Positions 37,680 to 47,918 of a stretch of DNA of 64,000 nt are shown here, piece by piece. The notes under the pieces were generated by a model, which ran no database searches, was not told the DNA's origin, and worked only from the letters and a program-made list of their open reading frames with translations. The DNA is taken from NCBI GenBank assembly GCA_024195585.1, contig SWBL01000031.1, positions 157,375 to 221,374 of the forward strand, given 5' to 3'. Numbering within the stretch: the first letter of the stretch is position 1; every line of letters begins with the position of its first letter. The position numbers and the translations under genes are program-made. The DNA comes from Aureobasidium sp. EXF-3400. Its lineage: Eukaryota > Ascomycota > Dothideomycetes > Dothideales > Saccotheciaceae.

Positions 37680-38380
37680 GCTGCGTAATTGTGTTCTCGT
37701 ATGTGATGAGATTCTAGAGTTCACAACAGGAAGATAGCGAGAGTTAGATAAAATACACCAAACACTTGTTTGTGGATTTGATTGACAAAAAGGCGTGTTT
37801 GATGGATTCCACTCTTTGCTTGCGTGAAAGAAAAAAAAGCCGAGGAGATAAAAGGGAGATAAAAAGGAATTCTTTGTTTTCTTTGCGCTTTTTTCTTTTC
37901 CCCACCCACCCATCAACTGACGCAATCACTGCAGTCCCTGAGTGGTCCAAGCGCATCTCTCTTCATTCCTCCACCCGAAGGTTTGCTGTCCGTCTCCTTT
38001 GTCCATTCTTCTGAATGACTGCGTTCTCATCAAACAACAAGCAGCACATTCGAAGCATCGCAATGCGTTTAACAAAGCAGAAGCGTACTGCATCTCTGTA
38101 GTCATGCCGCGAAGAAGCTTTGCTGCCCCTTTTGTTGGATCCTTAGTCAGGCTGTCTCATTCCACGACGACCTACAGTGTTCTTACACGCTGTCGAAATG
38201 CATAATTGCTTTCTGAATGAAGCTATGGCCATGGAAATACTCAGAGATACTGTTCTCTCTCTGGATCTCACTCTATTGTGAAAAGTATTGTGCATTGCTA
38301 TAGCTACAATGTAACAGTCTCAGCAACCAGAGATTATGCGCAAGCTAGTCCTGGTTCTCCTTGTTGTACATCATGTCCCG
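37680..38380. other. Intergenic region holding MITE-like copy 2
   Basis: Between the 5' end of the AT-hook gene and the 3' end of the BTB-SANT gene. It contains the inverted-repeat element at 38189-38304 and an A/G-rich stretch near 37825-37870. No protein gene is seen. Confidence 0.55.
38189..38304. mobile_element. MITE-like inverted-repeat element, copy 2
   Basis: This is a 116-bp element. The left end is GCTGTCGAAATGCATAAT and the right end reads GCTATAGCAATGCACAAT in reverse complement. The interior resembles copy 3 (GCTTTCTGA after the left repeat, TATGGCCATGGAAAT in the middle). It sits 77 bp beyond the stop codon of the BTB-SANT gene. Confidence 0.75.
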
Positions 38381-40944
38381 TCATTCAGAGAATCTCGGAT
38401 CGTTGATCAGTTCGGCAACAAATCTGGAGTCTGTCTGTCTGCGCTTCTGACGACCCATCAATGGCTCGTGATCGTCGAAGTCGTCGTCTCCTTTTCTCTT
38501 CAAGGCACTAGTCGAGCCGACCCTTTCAAAACGTCCTCTGATGCTGTCGGGGGTTCTCGTGATATTGTGCTTTGAAAGGAGTCGAGCACTGCACACCTTG
38601 GCCTTCTCGTATTGATTCAAGATTGACAAACTCGAATCTTCTTCCATCTCCTTGAAAACTTTGAGCATGGCTTTATCTTCACGATCCGACCAACGAGATT
38701 GGCTCACAGCACTGCTCGCATTGTTGGAACCGGCGCTTTCGTTGCGACCGTTACTCGCAGTCGTAAGGGGGGCCTTAAGGATAATCGGCAAAACACCATC
38801 GATCGCAGAATCATTGGCGGCAGCGTTGGTGCTGTGGTCGGACTGGACAGCCTCTCTTCTACTTCGCAGTCGGTGGTATCGAATGTTAATGGCCGCAAGT
38901 GTGCGCTCAGTTCCACAACGAGATTTCAGGAGTGGTTTGCAAATCTCAATACGCTGTTTAAGGGTCGTGTCCTTGTGGGTCTTCTCGAGTGCATCCATGA
39001 TTTCAAGCATCGCTTCTTGTTCCTGAGAAGACCACGAGCCGACTTTCTTGCCTGGATTTCCGAACAAGTCTTCTTCTTCGTCAGGAAGGGCTTGATCCTG
39101 AGCTTCGAGCGTGGGCGCACCAGCACGCTCTTGTTGTATCTTGTACCATTGGTGTTCGACGGCTCTGTCGGTACGGTGATATCCATATTCAGACTCGAGT
39201 CGCTTGTTGCATATTCCGGCACGCTGAATACTGTTCAACCTGGCGCATGATTCATCGGTGTTGATGCTCTTCATGATTGTGGCTACAGCATTGCTTTCTT
39301 CTTCGGACCATTTGCCAGTAAACGAGAGTCGCGGGCGCATTGTTGTCAAATCGGTCACGCTGCGAGGCTCAGAAGCGGACGTTATTGAAAAAGTCGGATG
39401 CTGCACTCTATCGTTGGTGACCACCTCAGAGCTCTTTAGCCATCCCAAGATCTCCCACATGGCCAAAAGTCGTTCAGCCTTCTCTTTCGGCTTGCTGCCT
39501 CCAAACTTGAGAGTGTTGAGCCAATGGTGTCGGTTGGTGATGGTCGCGTCGTACTGGTTGAAGAATGTGCACTTCGTTTGTGCGTAATCCTCAGCATTCC
39601 AGCTCATGGCAGCGGCAATGATTCTGTCTGGCTCTGGAAGCTGGTCAACTCCCTCAGCTTGAACGCCAACCTCTAACCAATTGGACGGTTTGATCGATTG
39701 GACTTGAGGCAGAGATGTCAACAAGCCATGATACTCAGCCGGATAGTGTTGAGGAACAGGAGCATGGCTATGAACTGTGAGCCAAGTGTCGCCCGCGGCA
39801 GCCTTTCCCTTTGGCGTGGCTGAACGAGACGTGGTAGTGCGGGTCTCATGTGATGAAGAGCCGTGAATGTCTGGTGCAGGTACGTCGGTTAAAGAAGTGC
39901 GCACAGCGGCTTTGTTCTTGCGAGCTTTGTGCACCACAGCTTCCGGCTTGATATCAGCTGTGGGAGGCACTGGGCACGATGAACGTCCACATGCTGGGGA
40001 TAGTTAGCATGATCTTCTGGATAAAATGATGGTCCATAGGATTGGGGCTGCAGCAAGGCACTAGAACTTACTTGCTAAGCGTTCTGCCTCACTCTCGTGG
40101 CCATGGTATTTGCAGTGGTCATGGCAGCATGAGCAATTTTCAGCTTCTTTTTGCTCTTTGAACGAGCGCTGAAACAATCTCTTGAAGAATAAACTCGACT
40201 TCGGATAGTTTGCGGGATCGTCGTTGACGCCGTCACAATCAGCCTCAGGACTCCAGTGATTGAAGTAGGTATCTTCAACATAGCGAGACAGCGGGGAAGA
40301 CGCTCCAATCATCTCTTCGATCACTGAAATGTGTCCATAATGGAACAGTTCAGTCCTGTTACTCTGGTCGTTTCTGCAGGCCTTTTGTAGCTGCATAATG
40401 GTCGAGCGCTTCAACGCAACAGATCCAGCAGCATGACCTAGGAAATACAGTTCCGTCAGGTTGTGCCAGTCGGAAGAGTCAACCTTTCCGGTGTAGAGCC
40501 AGCCGAAGAACAGAGTCAAGACTGGGCGGCTAGTCTCGAGGACGAAAGGCTGTCCGGGCAGAGCAAGGTCAGGCTGGAGTTGCGAGCAGTAGTGACGCAA
40601 CAGAGATTGGGGCACCATGAACGACTGCGGCATGCGCTCATTCGTGCGAATCTCGACTTGTTGTTGGTTACTGCCAATCAGGCGCCTAGAAGTGTGTAAG
40701 CGCCGAGCAGAAAGACGATGGAAGATAAAGCTATGGAAATGCACAATGGCTTTCTGACCAAGATCGTGGCCACAGAGATTCCTCAAAACAAGATCTCTCA
40801 GTGGACATCGCTTCCTTCTAGAAGGTATTGTGCATTTTTATAGTTATGCGGTAACAGGCAATGCGCATGGGAGAAAGAATACACTTACGTCAAAGTCTGC
40901 TCAGTCCAGATGTGACTGGACCACGCGTCTTGTGGCGCAGCCAT
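38381..40944 (-). CDS. BTB-domain protein fused to three SANT/Myb-like repeats
   Basis: Exons 40944-40889, 40685-40072 and 39993-38381, with introns of 203 and 78 bp, give 760 residues. Residues 1-150 form a BTB/POZ-like domain (RPVLTLFFGWLYTGKV). A Cys/His cluster (CSCCHDHCKYHGH) sits at about 205-220. The third exon adds three SANT/Myb-like repeats at about 450-509 (GKWSEEES), 542-600 (GSWSSQEQ) and 656-715 (SRWSDRED). A basic patch, KRKGDDDFDDHE then GRQKRRQ, follows near the end. This suggests a nuclear, DNA- or chromatin-binding BTB regulator; that is inference. The splice of exon 2 to exon 3 is supported by the paralogue at 42007-43060, which has its intron at exactly the same codon. 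Intron 1 is unusually long because it contains a MITE-like element. The two-gene alternative (separate BTB and SANT genes) is possible but less likely. Confidence 0.78.
40730..40844. mobile_element. MITE-like inverted-repeat element, copy 3, inside intron 1 of the BTB-SANT gene
   Basis: This is a 115-bp element. The left end is GCTATGGAAATGCACAAT and the right end reads ACTATAAAAATGCACAAT in reverse complement. It occupies more than half of the 203-bp intron; without it the intron would be about 88 bp, close to the size of its neighbours. Confidence 0.78.
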
Positions 40945-42006
40945 GGCGAGCGAGTGTGATGTCGAGAAAGGAAAGAACAAACAAGAAGAGTCGACTATTG
41001 TGGTGTAACAAAGTGTTGCGATGCGCGTGTGCGAACGAGCGGGGTCTGCAAACAGCACGCGCGCCGCAGATGAAGAGGGCAGCGGCACAAGTCGTGTCTC
41101 ACTTTTACTCAGACTCAATTTCCTTGACCGCATCTCGATCAAAAGGTCCATCGTGCTGTGAGTCAAACATAAATATATCCCAGCCGGCTTCGAGAGTCAA
41201 CTTGCCATTTCCACAAGGGACGACGTTCTTCTGCTTCAATATTGGTCGTTACACCACAGGTCTTCAGCCGATTTCTGCTTCGTGAAGACATCAGGCTATG
41301 CCAGAAGACCAGTCAAACTGCAAACCCAAGACGTTTCACAACTTGCCAACGTATCGACTCTACTCTACCGTTTCTAGAACACGTCTAGAGGCAACAGGTA
41401 CATGCTGTCTCCTTGTCCTGGGATTACAGATCTACAGATGCTGCCCTCCTTTGCATTCGCGTGCATGTATGAGAATCTGACATGTTCACGGGGGTACAGA
41501 GGATGGATTCGTTCTTGCTAACTATCGTGATTGCAGTGCTGTATCCCCTGGATGCAGGTAGTTGGATGGTAGCACTTCCCTCTTCACATAGCACGTTGTT
41601 CATCAATCTCCAGCAACCACGTAATTTTGTTCAGCAGCGAATGGCTGCGAACCCTCCAAACGTTTTTCTTATCCGCCAATTCAATCGAGCGGCAGAAAAG
41701 AGGGAGATCCAACTTCATCGAACATCAGAGTCCCCAAGACAAGCAGCTGTCAAGGTGCGCAGTCTATTCAAAATCGAGATGTAGACAGAGAGCTAGGTCG
41801 ATAGGTTTCGATGGACAATAGTTTTGGCTCAGAATTGTCATTTACTTCTGCAGCTGACGTCTTGCTCTCTTAGAGATGCACAAGACACTTGTGCTTGGAT
41901 GATATGTATGTTTGGAGGACGAACCCCCTTTTTGCGTTCTCTAGCCTCCATCCGAGTCGCCATCTCCTCCTGCTTGATGTGGCTCTGAGCCACCATGCCT
42001 CGTCAC
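40945..42006. other. Intergenic spacer between the two BTB genes
   Basis: It contains the promoter of the BTB-SANT gene and the 3' flank of the second BTB gene. Short frames in this 1.06 kb (for example 41482-41784, plus) show no domain. No repeat or RNA gene is recognised. Confidence 0.5.
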
Positions 42007-43060
42007 TCAGGTCGTCTTAGCATGCTTTGTTTTCGAACCAGCTGCACCTCCGTCCTCACGGCTGCGTTTCTTCACAACTGACTCGTTGCGTGGTGTGTCC
42101 TCCGACTCGTCTTCCGGTTCCGATTCGGTGTCTGGTTCTGTATCAAACTCGCAGTCGACTTCAGGATTTTCTGTTGTATCACTAGAGGCTCCACAAGCTG
42201 TAGACACTTGTCAGCATATGGAATTGATTTTAGTGATCAAACATACTAGCTTCGCGTTCCTCTTCACTTATGTGACCGTGGAACTTGCAGGGGTCACAAC
42301 AGCAAGCACAGTTTTTGACACGGTCGTCGGTCATCTCCAACTTCTTCATTAGCATTCGGTATGCGAAGTTAGGTGGCATAGGATCATCCTTCTCGGAACA
42401 TGAACCAGGCGATTCCTTGTCGATCCACCCATCCCAGTGTCGCGCCCCAACTTCTATATGGTATCGGTATAAACCAGAGGATTCGAGAGAGCTGTCTGAC
42501 AGTAGATCAACATGTCTCCAGGCTGACAGATGCATTTTGTTGCTGGCTGCCACCTGCGCCGACATGATTGTACGCTGCAGCGCAATGCAGTTAAGCTCGT
42601 CGGCAAGAATGTAAAGTCTTGTAATGCCAGAGAACCATTTGTTGGTGCAATCGTCATGAGAAGCAGGAGGAGTGATGTGAATATTACCCGTGTAAAGCCA
42701 CTTGAAGAACAGCTGCAAGATACTGGCATTACTTGAAACAACCATGGGCTCAGTAGGAGGGACCAGCGCTTCCGAGAAATTTCCATTGAGGAGTCTGTCA
42801 TGGTAGGGCGAGTAGAAGCAAAGCAATGCTTTGTGAACGCTGCGAACTTCCGGGCTTCTCTTTTCTTTGGACTTGAGTTCAACAATTGTGTTGTCCTTGT
42901 TCAAGAGTTGACTGACATATCAGCTGGAAGGTCATTGTGGTGGGTGACTTGAGACTTACGCGACTGTGCTGTGTTTCCAGATATTGCGCTTCCAGTCTTC
43001 CTTAGTCTTGGGATTGTTGCTGAGCTGAGCTGATGAAGTTATGTCCGAAGTGGGAGCCAT
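42007..43060 (-). CDS. BTB-domain protein with Cys/His motif and acidic/basic tail (paralogue)
   Basis: Exons 43060-42960, 42911-42247 and 42197-42007, with introns of 48 and 49 bp, give 318 residues. A BTB/POZ domain covers about residues 30-150 (VHKALLCFYSPYHDRLLNGNFSEA, then LQLFFKWLYTGNI). The Cys/His cluster CACCCDPCKFHGH lies near 235-250. The last exon encodes an acidic run (DTEPDTESEPEDESED) followed by a basic KKRSRED that could be a nuclear signal. Both introns sit at the same places as in the BTB-SANT gene, so the pair arose by duplication. Fungal BTB proteins of this kind are numerous and mostly uncharacterised; some work as Cullin-3 adaptors, but this is not shown here. Confidence 0.82.
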
Positions 43061-43852
43061 TGTGGCGAGTAGTGTTGTGTCTTGAGACAAGAAGAAGGAC
43101 AGCAGAAGCTGAGAGAGAAGCACTTTTGTATGTGCACAAAAAGAGAAAGTGAGACCAGGCGAAACTTCTGACTTCTTTCCACTCAGACGAAGGTGTTGGA
43201 CCTGACTCGAAGCTGAGTGAAAGATAGGGTTGGTTTCTCTGACAATGAAACTGGGAGTTGTAAGTCGTCAGCCTCTCTCCACGATAGTGTAGAGTGCTAG
43301 ACGTCCTGATGGGAGTGGAGACGAGCTTGGTTGACCAGGATGTTTCCAAGTAGAAGTGAATGGATGAATGATTGTACTGAAAATTCATCAATCGCTTTTG
43401 ACGCTTGAAATCGATGAAGTTTTCACATTCCGGACGCTTGTTCAGCTTTGTTCTATAATATGGGGCTCCTGATTTTTCCTTCAACTTTCTGAAGGATGTA
43501 TCTGCTGCTATATAAGTAATGAACGTGATGTACCGCGTAACCACCGGATGCCCAAAGTCCTGCCTGCAACATTCATTATATGTTGAGGCTCTTATCTCCG
43601 TGTCTGAAACCCCTGCTGGCGTGGTGTTCCCATCCTCGCGAAACCTTTTTGAGGAACTCTCTGAATCCACCAAGCCTTGTTTGTTCTGCTGAGTTTAATA
43701 ATGCTGCTTATGGGAAAGTATGGCATGTAGTGGTCCTATTGCAACGAAGGGTGTAAGTCGATCAGAGTCTGGAAACGTAGCAATGCATATACTTACCATT
43801 GTTTCGTGTTCGTGTGACGATCGCAACTTCTCCTAGAAGCTCGCGGCCACGT
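43061..43852. other. Intergenic spacer upstream of the second BTB gene
   Basis: An open frame on the minus strand (43673-43002) crosses this region and runs into BTB exon 1 in another frame. Its start (ESSSKRFREDG) faintly resembles the basic tail of the BTB protein, but no BTB or Cys/His motif precedes it. I treat it as promoter plus possible relic. Confidence 0.4.
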
Positions 43853-44593
43853 TTACTCCCAGATATCCCAGTCGCGGCGAGGCTTGAGAACTCGAGCAAC
43901 TGGGTTTGTCTGCATCAAGACACCACCGCAACGACGACATCTGTCTTTCTTGGGGTCAAGTCTCTTGCTGTGGTAGCCAATCTCTTCGCCACAATTCGTT
44001 TCAGTGCATGTCCAGATGAACTCGAACTTGGCTTTGTAGTTGTGTGTTCTTGTAACCTTGATGCCGAGATCGATGAAAGCTTCCTCGCATTTTCTGCCCC
44101 ATTCCTTGAAGCCAGATCCGTGGGCGCGAAGATCTCCACTGATCAGAATGTTGGCGACGTGACAGAACTCATGGGCGACGGTGTTGAGCAGGCGGTCTTG
44201 GTCATCGATGAGTTTGTCAGATAGCTCAATGGTGGCGGAGGACATGCCATGAAGGATACCACGCTTGCATTTGGTTAGACCAGCTGTGGCTGTCAGTCTC
44301 TTGTTCCACGAGATCTTCACTCCGCCTGTCAAAGCAGTCATCGGGGCAATTCGACCTCCTGTGAGTTTCTCGTCGAGCTCCTGGATGAACTCTTCCGCTT
44401 TGTAGACTTTTTCGACGCCGAAGTATGCTGCGCGACATGCATCGCGGTAGGCTTGAGCTCTCACTTTGTCGAGCGGATCCGTAGATGTACGTTCAGAGAC
44501 TCCATGACTCGACTTCACGAGATCTTCGCATGGTGGTTGTCTGAAGCTTGTGTCGTCGCACGATAAGGCAAGCTCAGCAGTGGAAGTTGACAT
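43853..44593 (-). CDS. SprT-like zinc metalloprotease (GCNA/ACRC-type core)
   Basis: Single exon of 246 residues from the ATG at 44593; an upstream in-frame ATG at 44620 would add nine residues (MCNWCRSGT), and the frame stays open further only through non-ATG codons. The SprT domain covers about residues 40-190. Its active site HEFCHVANIL carries the two zinc-binding His and the catalytic Glu, with the third His likely in DLRAHGSGFKEW. A C-terminal zinc ribbon shows TCTETNCG and CRRCGG. Relatives (Spartan, GCNA, Wss1) cleave proteins crosslinked to DNA. The long disordered N-terminal part found in many homologues is missing, so an upstream exon cannot be excluded. Confidence 0.85.
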   Translation of the reverse strand: MSTSTAELALSCDDTSFRQPPCEDLVKSSHGVSERTSTDPLDKVRAQAYRDACRAAYFGVEKVYKAEEFIQELDEKLTGGRIAPMTALTGGVKISWNKRLTATAGLTKCKRGILHGMSSATIELSDKLIDDQDRLLNTVAHEFCHVANILISGDLRAHGSGFKEWGRKCEEAFIDLGIKVTRTHNYKAKFEFIWTCTETNCGEEIGYHSKRLDPKKDRCRRCGGVLMQTNPVARVLKPRRDWDIWE

Positions 44594-47500
44594 GGTTCCG
44601 CTGCGACACCAGTTACACATTCTTGTAATGCATGCAGAAGGAACAACCTTTGGTGTGGATGCGTGTTGTAGAGAGAAGGCCTGGTCTGGTGCGGGAGCAC
44701 AAGAAGGTTTGGAGGAAGACAAGTGGAACTAGTAACGGAAGAGAAGAAGGGTTGGTGCAATCCGAGGCAATAGATATAGTATGAAAAGGAAGAGGCGTGT
44801 GAGAACGGAGTGGGGGGAGGGTTGGCCTTTGGAGAATGTAAGTGATTGTTGTTACCGCCAGGACTCACTCTGCTCCCAGTATCGTCTAGCTTGTGCTCCG
44901 ATATTCTGCGAAGAAGAAGCCAAAACCCAATAGGATATTTCTTGAGTGAAAGTGGTTGACTATTGTCGCAGTTGCCTTCGACAAGAACAGACGGTCTGTG
45001 ATACCGGAAAAGTAACACTGAACGCGGTTACAAGACTTCCAACATCTCGAGCGGTATCCTTCTATTGTTGAGGACGAACATGGTCTTGCTCGCTCCCGAC
45101 CATGGTGCACGATAGGTATCCATAGGCTGTCTCGCACCTATAGCAAGAAGATCATGATAGAAGTATCCATATGGTCGTAAGTTTTGTTGAATACTACCTC
45201 CTTGTGTGCTAAAGACCGGCAAATATTGCAACTGGCGCCTTCCATCTGGAAGCCTAAGGTTCAATAACCCAACAAAATGCGCAGTCGTTCTGGATGTTAG
45301 CCTGGCCATGGGAATGGCTTTCGATGACATTCTCGACGAGGAGATCACATTCTTCGCGAGCGATTGTGCTTTCCTTTGACTAAACTTTGACAATCCGTAG
45401 CATATGCGGAGACAGGACTTCTCCCCGTCGTCGAACATGTCAATGTAGTTGAGCTGTACCTACCTGGCCAAAGTAACAATCAATCTTTTACGATCGACTG
45501 TCAGGCACGTTCACAGCTGATTGCCATCAATTCGAAGCGGGCGCCTGCATCTCTGTCCATGTCTAGTGTTGTAAACAGGTGAGAGCGTGACTGATGCAGA
45601 ATCATCTCTGACGTCCTCCAGAGTTGATGCGCAAGTAAAGGTACCAGATGTACATCATGCGTGGGATGACACGAGGATGCCCTGGTGGCTTCGATTCGCC
45701 ATGTCCATCTGACACCTGAAGAATGCGAGTTCATCCTCTTTGGCATAATGGATGATGGCCATGAAGAGTTCGGGAACCGCCAGAGCGGCCCCTGGCTGCC
45801 GAGTGTCCCAGTTGCTTGAACCGACGTGCCTTTTGATTGCCTACCCCACTCCAAACATGCACCCCTCTTCTTGCGCGACTCTCTTGCAGTGCACATGCGC
45901 CATGCATTGTGCGAGGCGCGTCCCGAGCAGGAAGGATTCGATGAAAAGAGTTTGCGTGCCTGAGCATCCCGCACGGCAACGATGGAAGCCAAGAAGCTGA
46001 CAGCCAGTGCAGGGTCATCTGGCAATGCGCCACGATACAATATTGATTTTGACATCAGCTTCAGATCATTGATTGTTGTACTTGCGACTGAACATTGACA
46101 GATCATATTCTGCCTCGCACGCCCTACGTCTTTCTCCACTCACACAGTTCGTGGCGTGTATGGTTGAGCTGACTACCGCTTATCAATGATATTGCGTACA
46201 GCACACAGTGTAAGAGATAAGAGCACGCAGAGCATATCGTCAAGGACGCCCGTGCAGCAGAGAGCCGAACAGCCACCGTGCGGCGTGCATGCATGCATGC
46301 ATCTCAAGAGCGGGAAAGAGTTAAGGGTCGCTACTCACGAGTGGGATATCTTGTCGCATGAACAACACAAGAGTGTATCTCGAGATTCGTCATCACAAGG
46401 TATCTCGGATCTACTAACACAATCAAAGCAGGCGAAGGCGGAGGCTGGCTCCCAGATTGCAGATTCCGTGAACAAACGAATTAGAACAGCTGTGCTAAAA
46501 GGGACTAAGCAGGTACAAGGTCCAGAGTCACTTGGCCATATCTGTGGCTTGCACCTGCAGAATCCTGTAGACCCGCGGGTGCATGGCTTTGTTGTTATTG
46601 CCGCTGCCGCTAAACACGAAACTTCAGGTGGGGAACGTCAGATGCGATAGCAATGCTTGTTGTCGAAGTGCAAAGTCCTGCCGTCGACTGTTGCAGGATG
46701 ACGAGAGCTGCGGGCTGCGAACAAGCGTTTCGCTTGGCTCCTGGCTATATCGAAATCAATGCGACGACGTCGAGACCGAGACGGAGACGGACAAGACGCC
46801 GTTTCTTCGAGCGTCAATGTGAGCTGTGGTTCACGAGAAAGAAACTCGCAACTGTTGAAAGTTTGGTGGAGCCTCGCTATAGCTCGGCAACAAGCGGAGA
46901 TTTTGTTGTCGACACAACTCCGTTCTGCTACACTCTGAGTCACGCCAAAAGCAAGGGAAATAGCAGGAAGATAGATAACACAGTTTTTTCCCAACCAGCC
47001 TCCACCTATTAGTGAATGTCATTGTGGTGCTCTATTAGAAGAAGTAGCCACATCCGTCGCATACTCGAGCCTTCCTTTTTCTCACGTCTTTGTTCGTCGG
47101 CGGTCTCCGAACAAATCACGAAAAGATCGACTCTACCAGGTCGAAATTTCTTTCCTATATCTACGGCGTATCACCTTCCACGCTATCCGACCATACGCGT
47201 GTACAGCAGGATCTAAACCAATCCGGTAAACCCGGTGAAAGCAGGAAGTTCTGCTTTACACCCCCACGTCCTATTGATTGCGACTCGATCTAGTCACGCA
47301 TATTGATCCGCTCGATCACGCACATCCGCATCAACAGCACACCCCCGTGCTTTCACCAAGCTCTGCGACGCATTGACACCTTTTTGCGACAATTCAGGTC
47401 GTGACACCTCGAGACTTTGGACTTGCAGGATTCTCAAACCAGTGGTCTCTCCTCATAAAGTACATACTCCACTCGAGCTAGTAAAGTACCGGCCAGGACC

Positions 47501-47918
47501 GACCTCGTGAGGACGTCCACTATTGTTACTCCGCCTTGAACCGCGTCGTATTATATATTCTGGACTGTCTGTCATCTTCCTTGGGGCTCTTGTCCGCCTT
47601 GACTTCAAGCTGCTTACTTACCTCGGGGACGACCCCAGCCTTTCTCATGCTTGATCTTTGGACTCGGATTATGAACTTCAAGAACGACTATTCTCATTGG
47701 CCCGCCGGACAGGAGCACATCAACCGCTGACCTGACCTCTTGACATTCTTCCTTCCATATATTACAACTCGCATTCAACATTGTTGCGCACTTATCCATT
47801 CATCCATCCATCTCGGAAGCTTGCTTCTTCTGGGTGCATCGCGGAGACCGCAGCATACCAGTCCAACTTCTCAGCCCCCGCCGAAGTCAACACCGACCCC
47901 GCAGTCAAGATTTCCACC
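44594..47918. other. Long spacer, 3.3 kb, without a confident gene
   Basis: The left 400 bases are the SprT promoter and leader. Minus-strand frames at 45028-45438 and 45501-46139 look partly protein-like and are listed separately. A GCAT microsatellite lies near 46287-46303. The last 400 bases, rich in CT and CATC, are the likely leader of the CASTOR-like gene. Nothing else is supported. Confidence 0.45.
45028..46139 (-). pseudogene. Possible decayed or multi-exon unknown gene
   Basis: Two minus-strand open frames follow each other: 46139-45501 (212 codons, no ATG at its extreme start; an internal start at MSKSILYRG is possible) and 45438-45028 (136 codons, begins with ATG). Segments such as LPDDPALAVSFLASIVAVRDAQ and FVGLLNLRLPDGRRQL read like real protein. 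However, I see no domain and no convincing splice connecting them. It may be a relic, a lineage-specific gene or chance. Confidence 0.2.

Noticed and set aside
38699..39250. 183-codon plus-strand frame
   Set aside because: Antisense to the SANT repeats of the BTB-SANT gene.
43799..44224. 141-codon plus-strand frame
   Set aside because: Antisense to the SprT-like protease and its zinc ribbon.
46287..46303. Repeated GCAT units
   Set aside because: A few copies of a self-complementary tetramer; too short to be more than a simple repeat.
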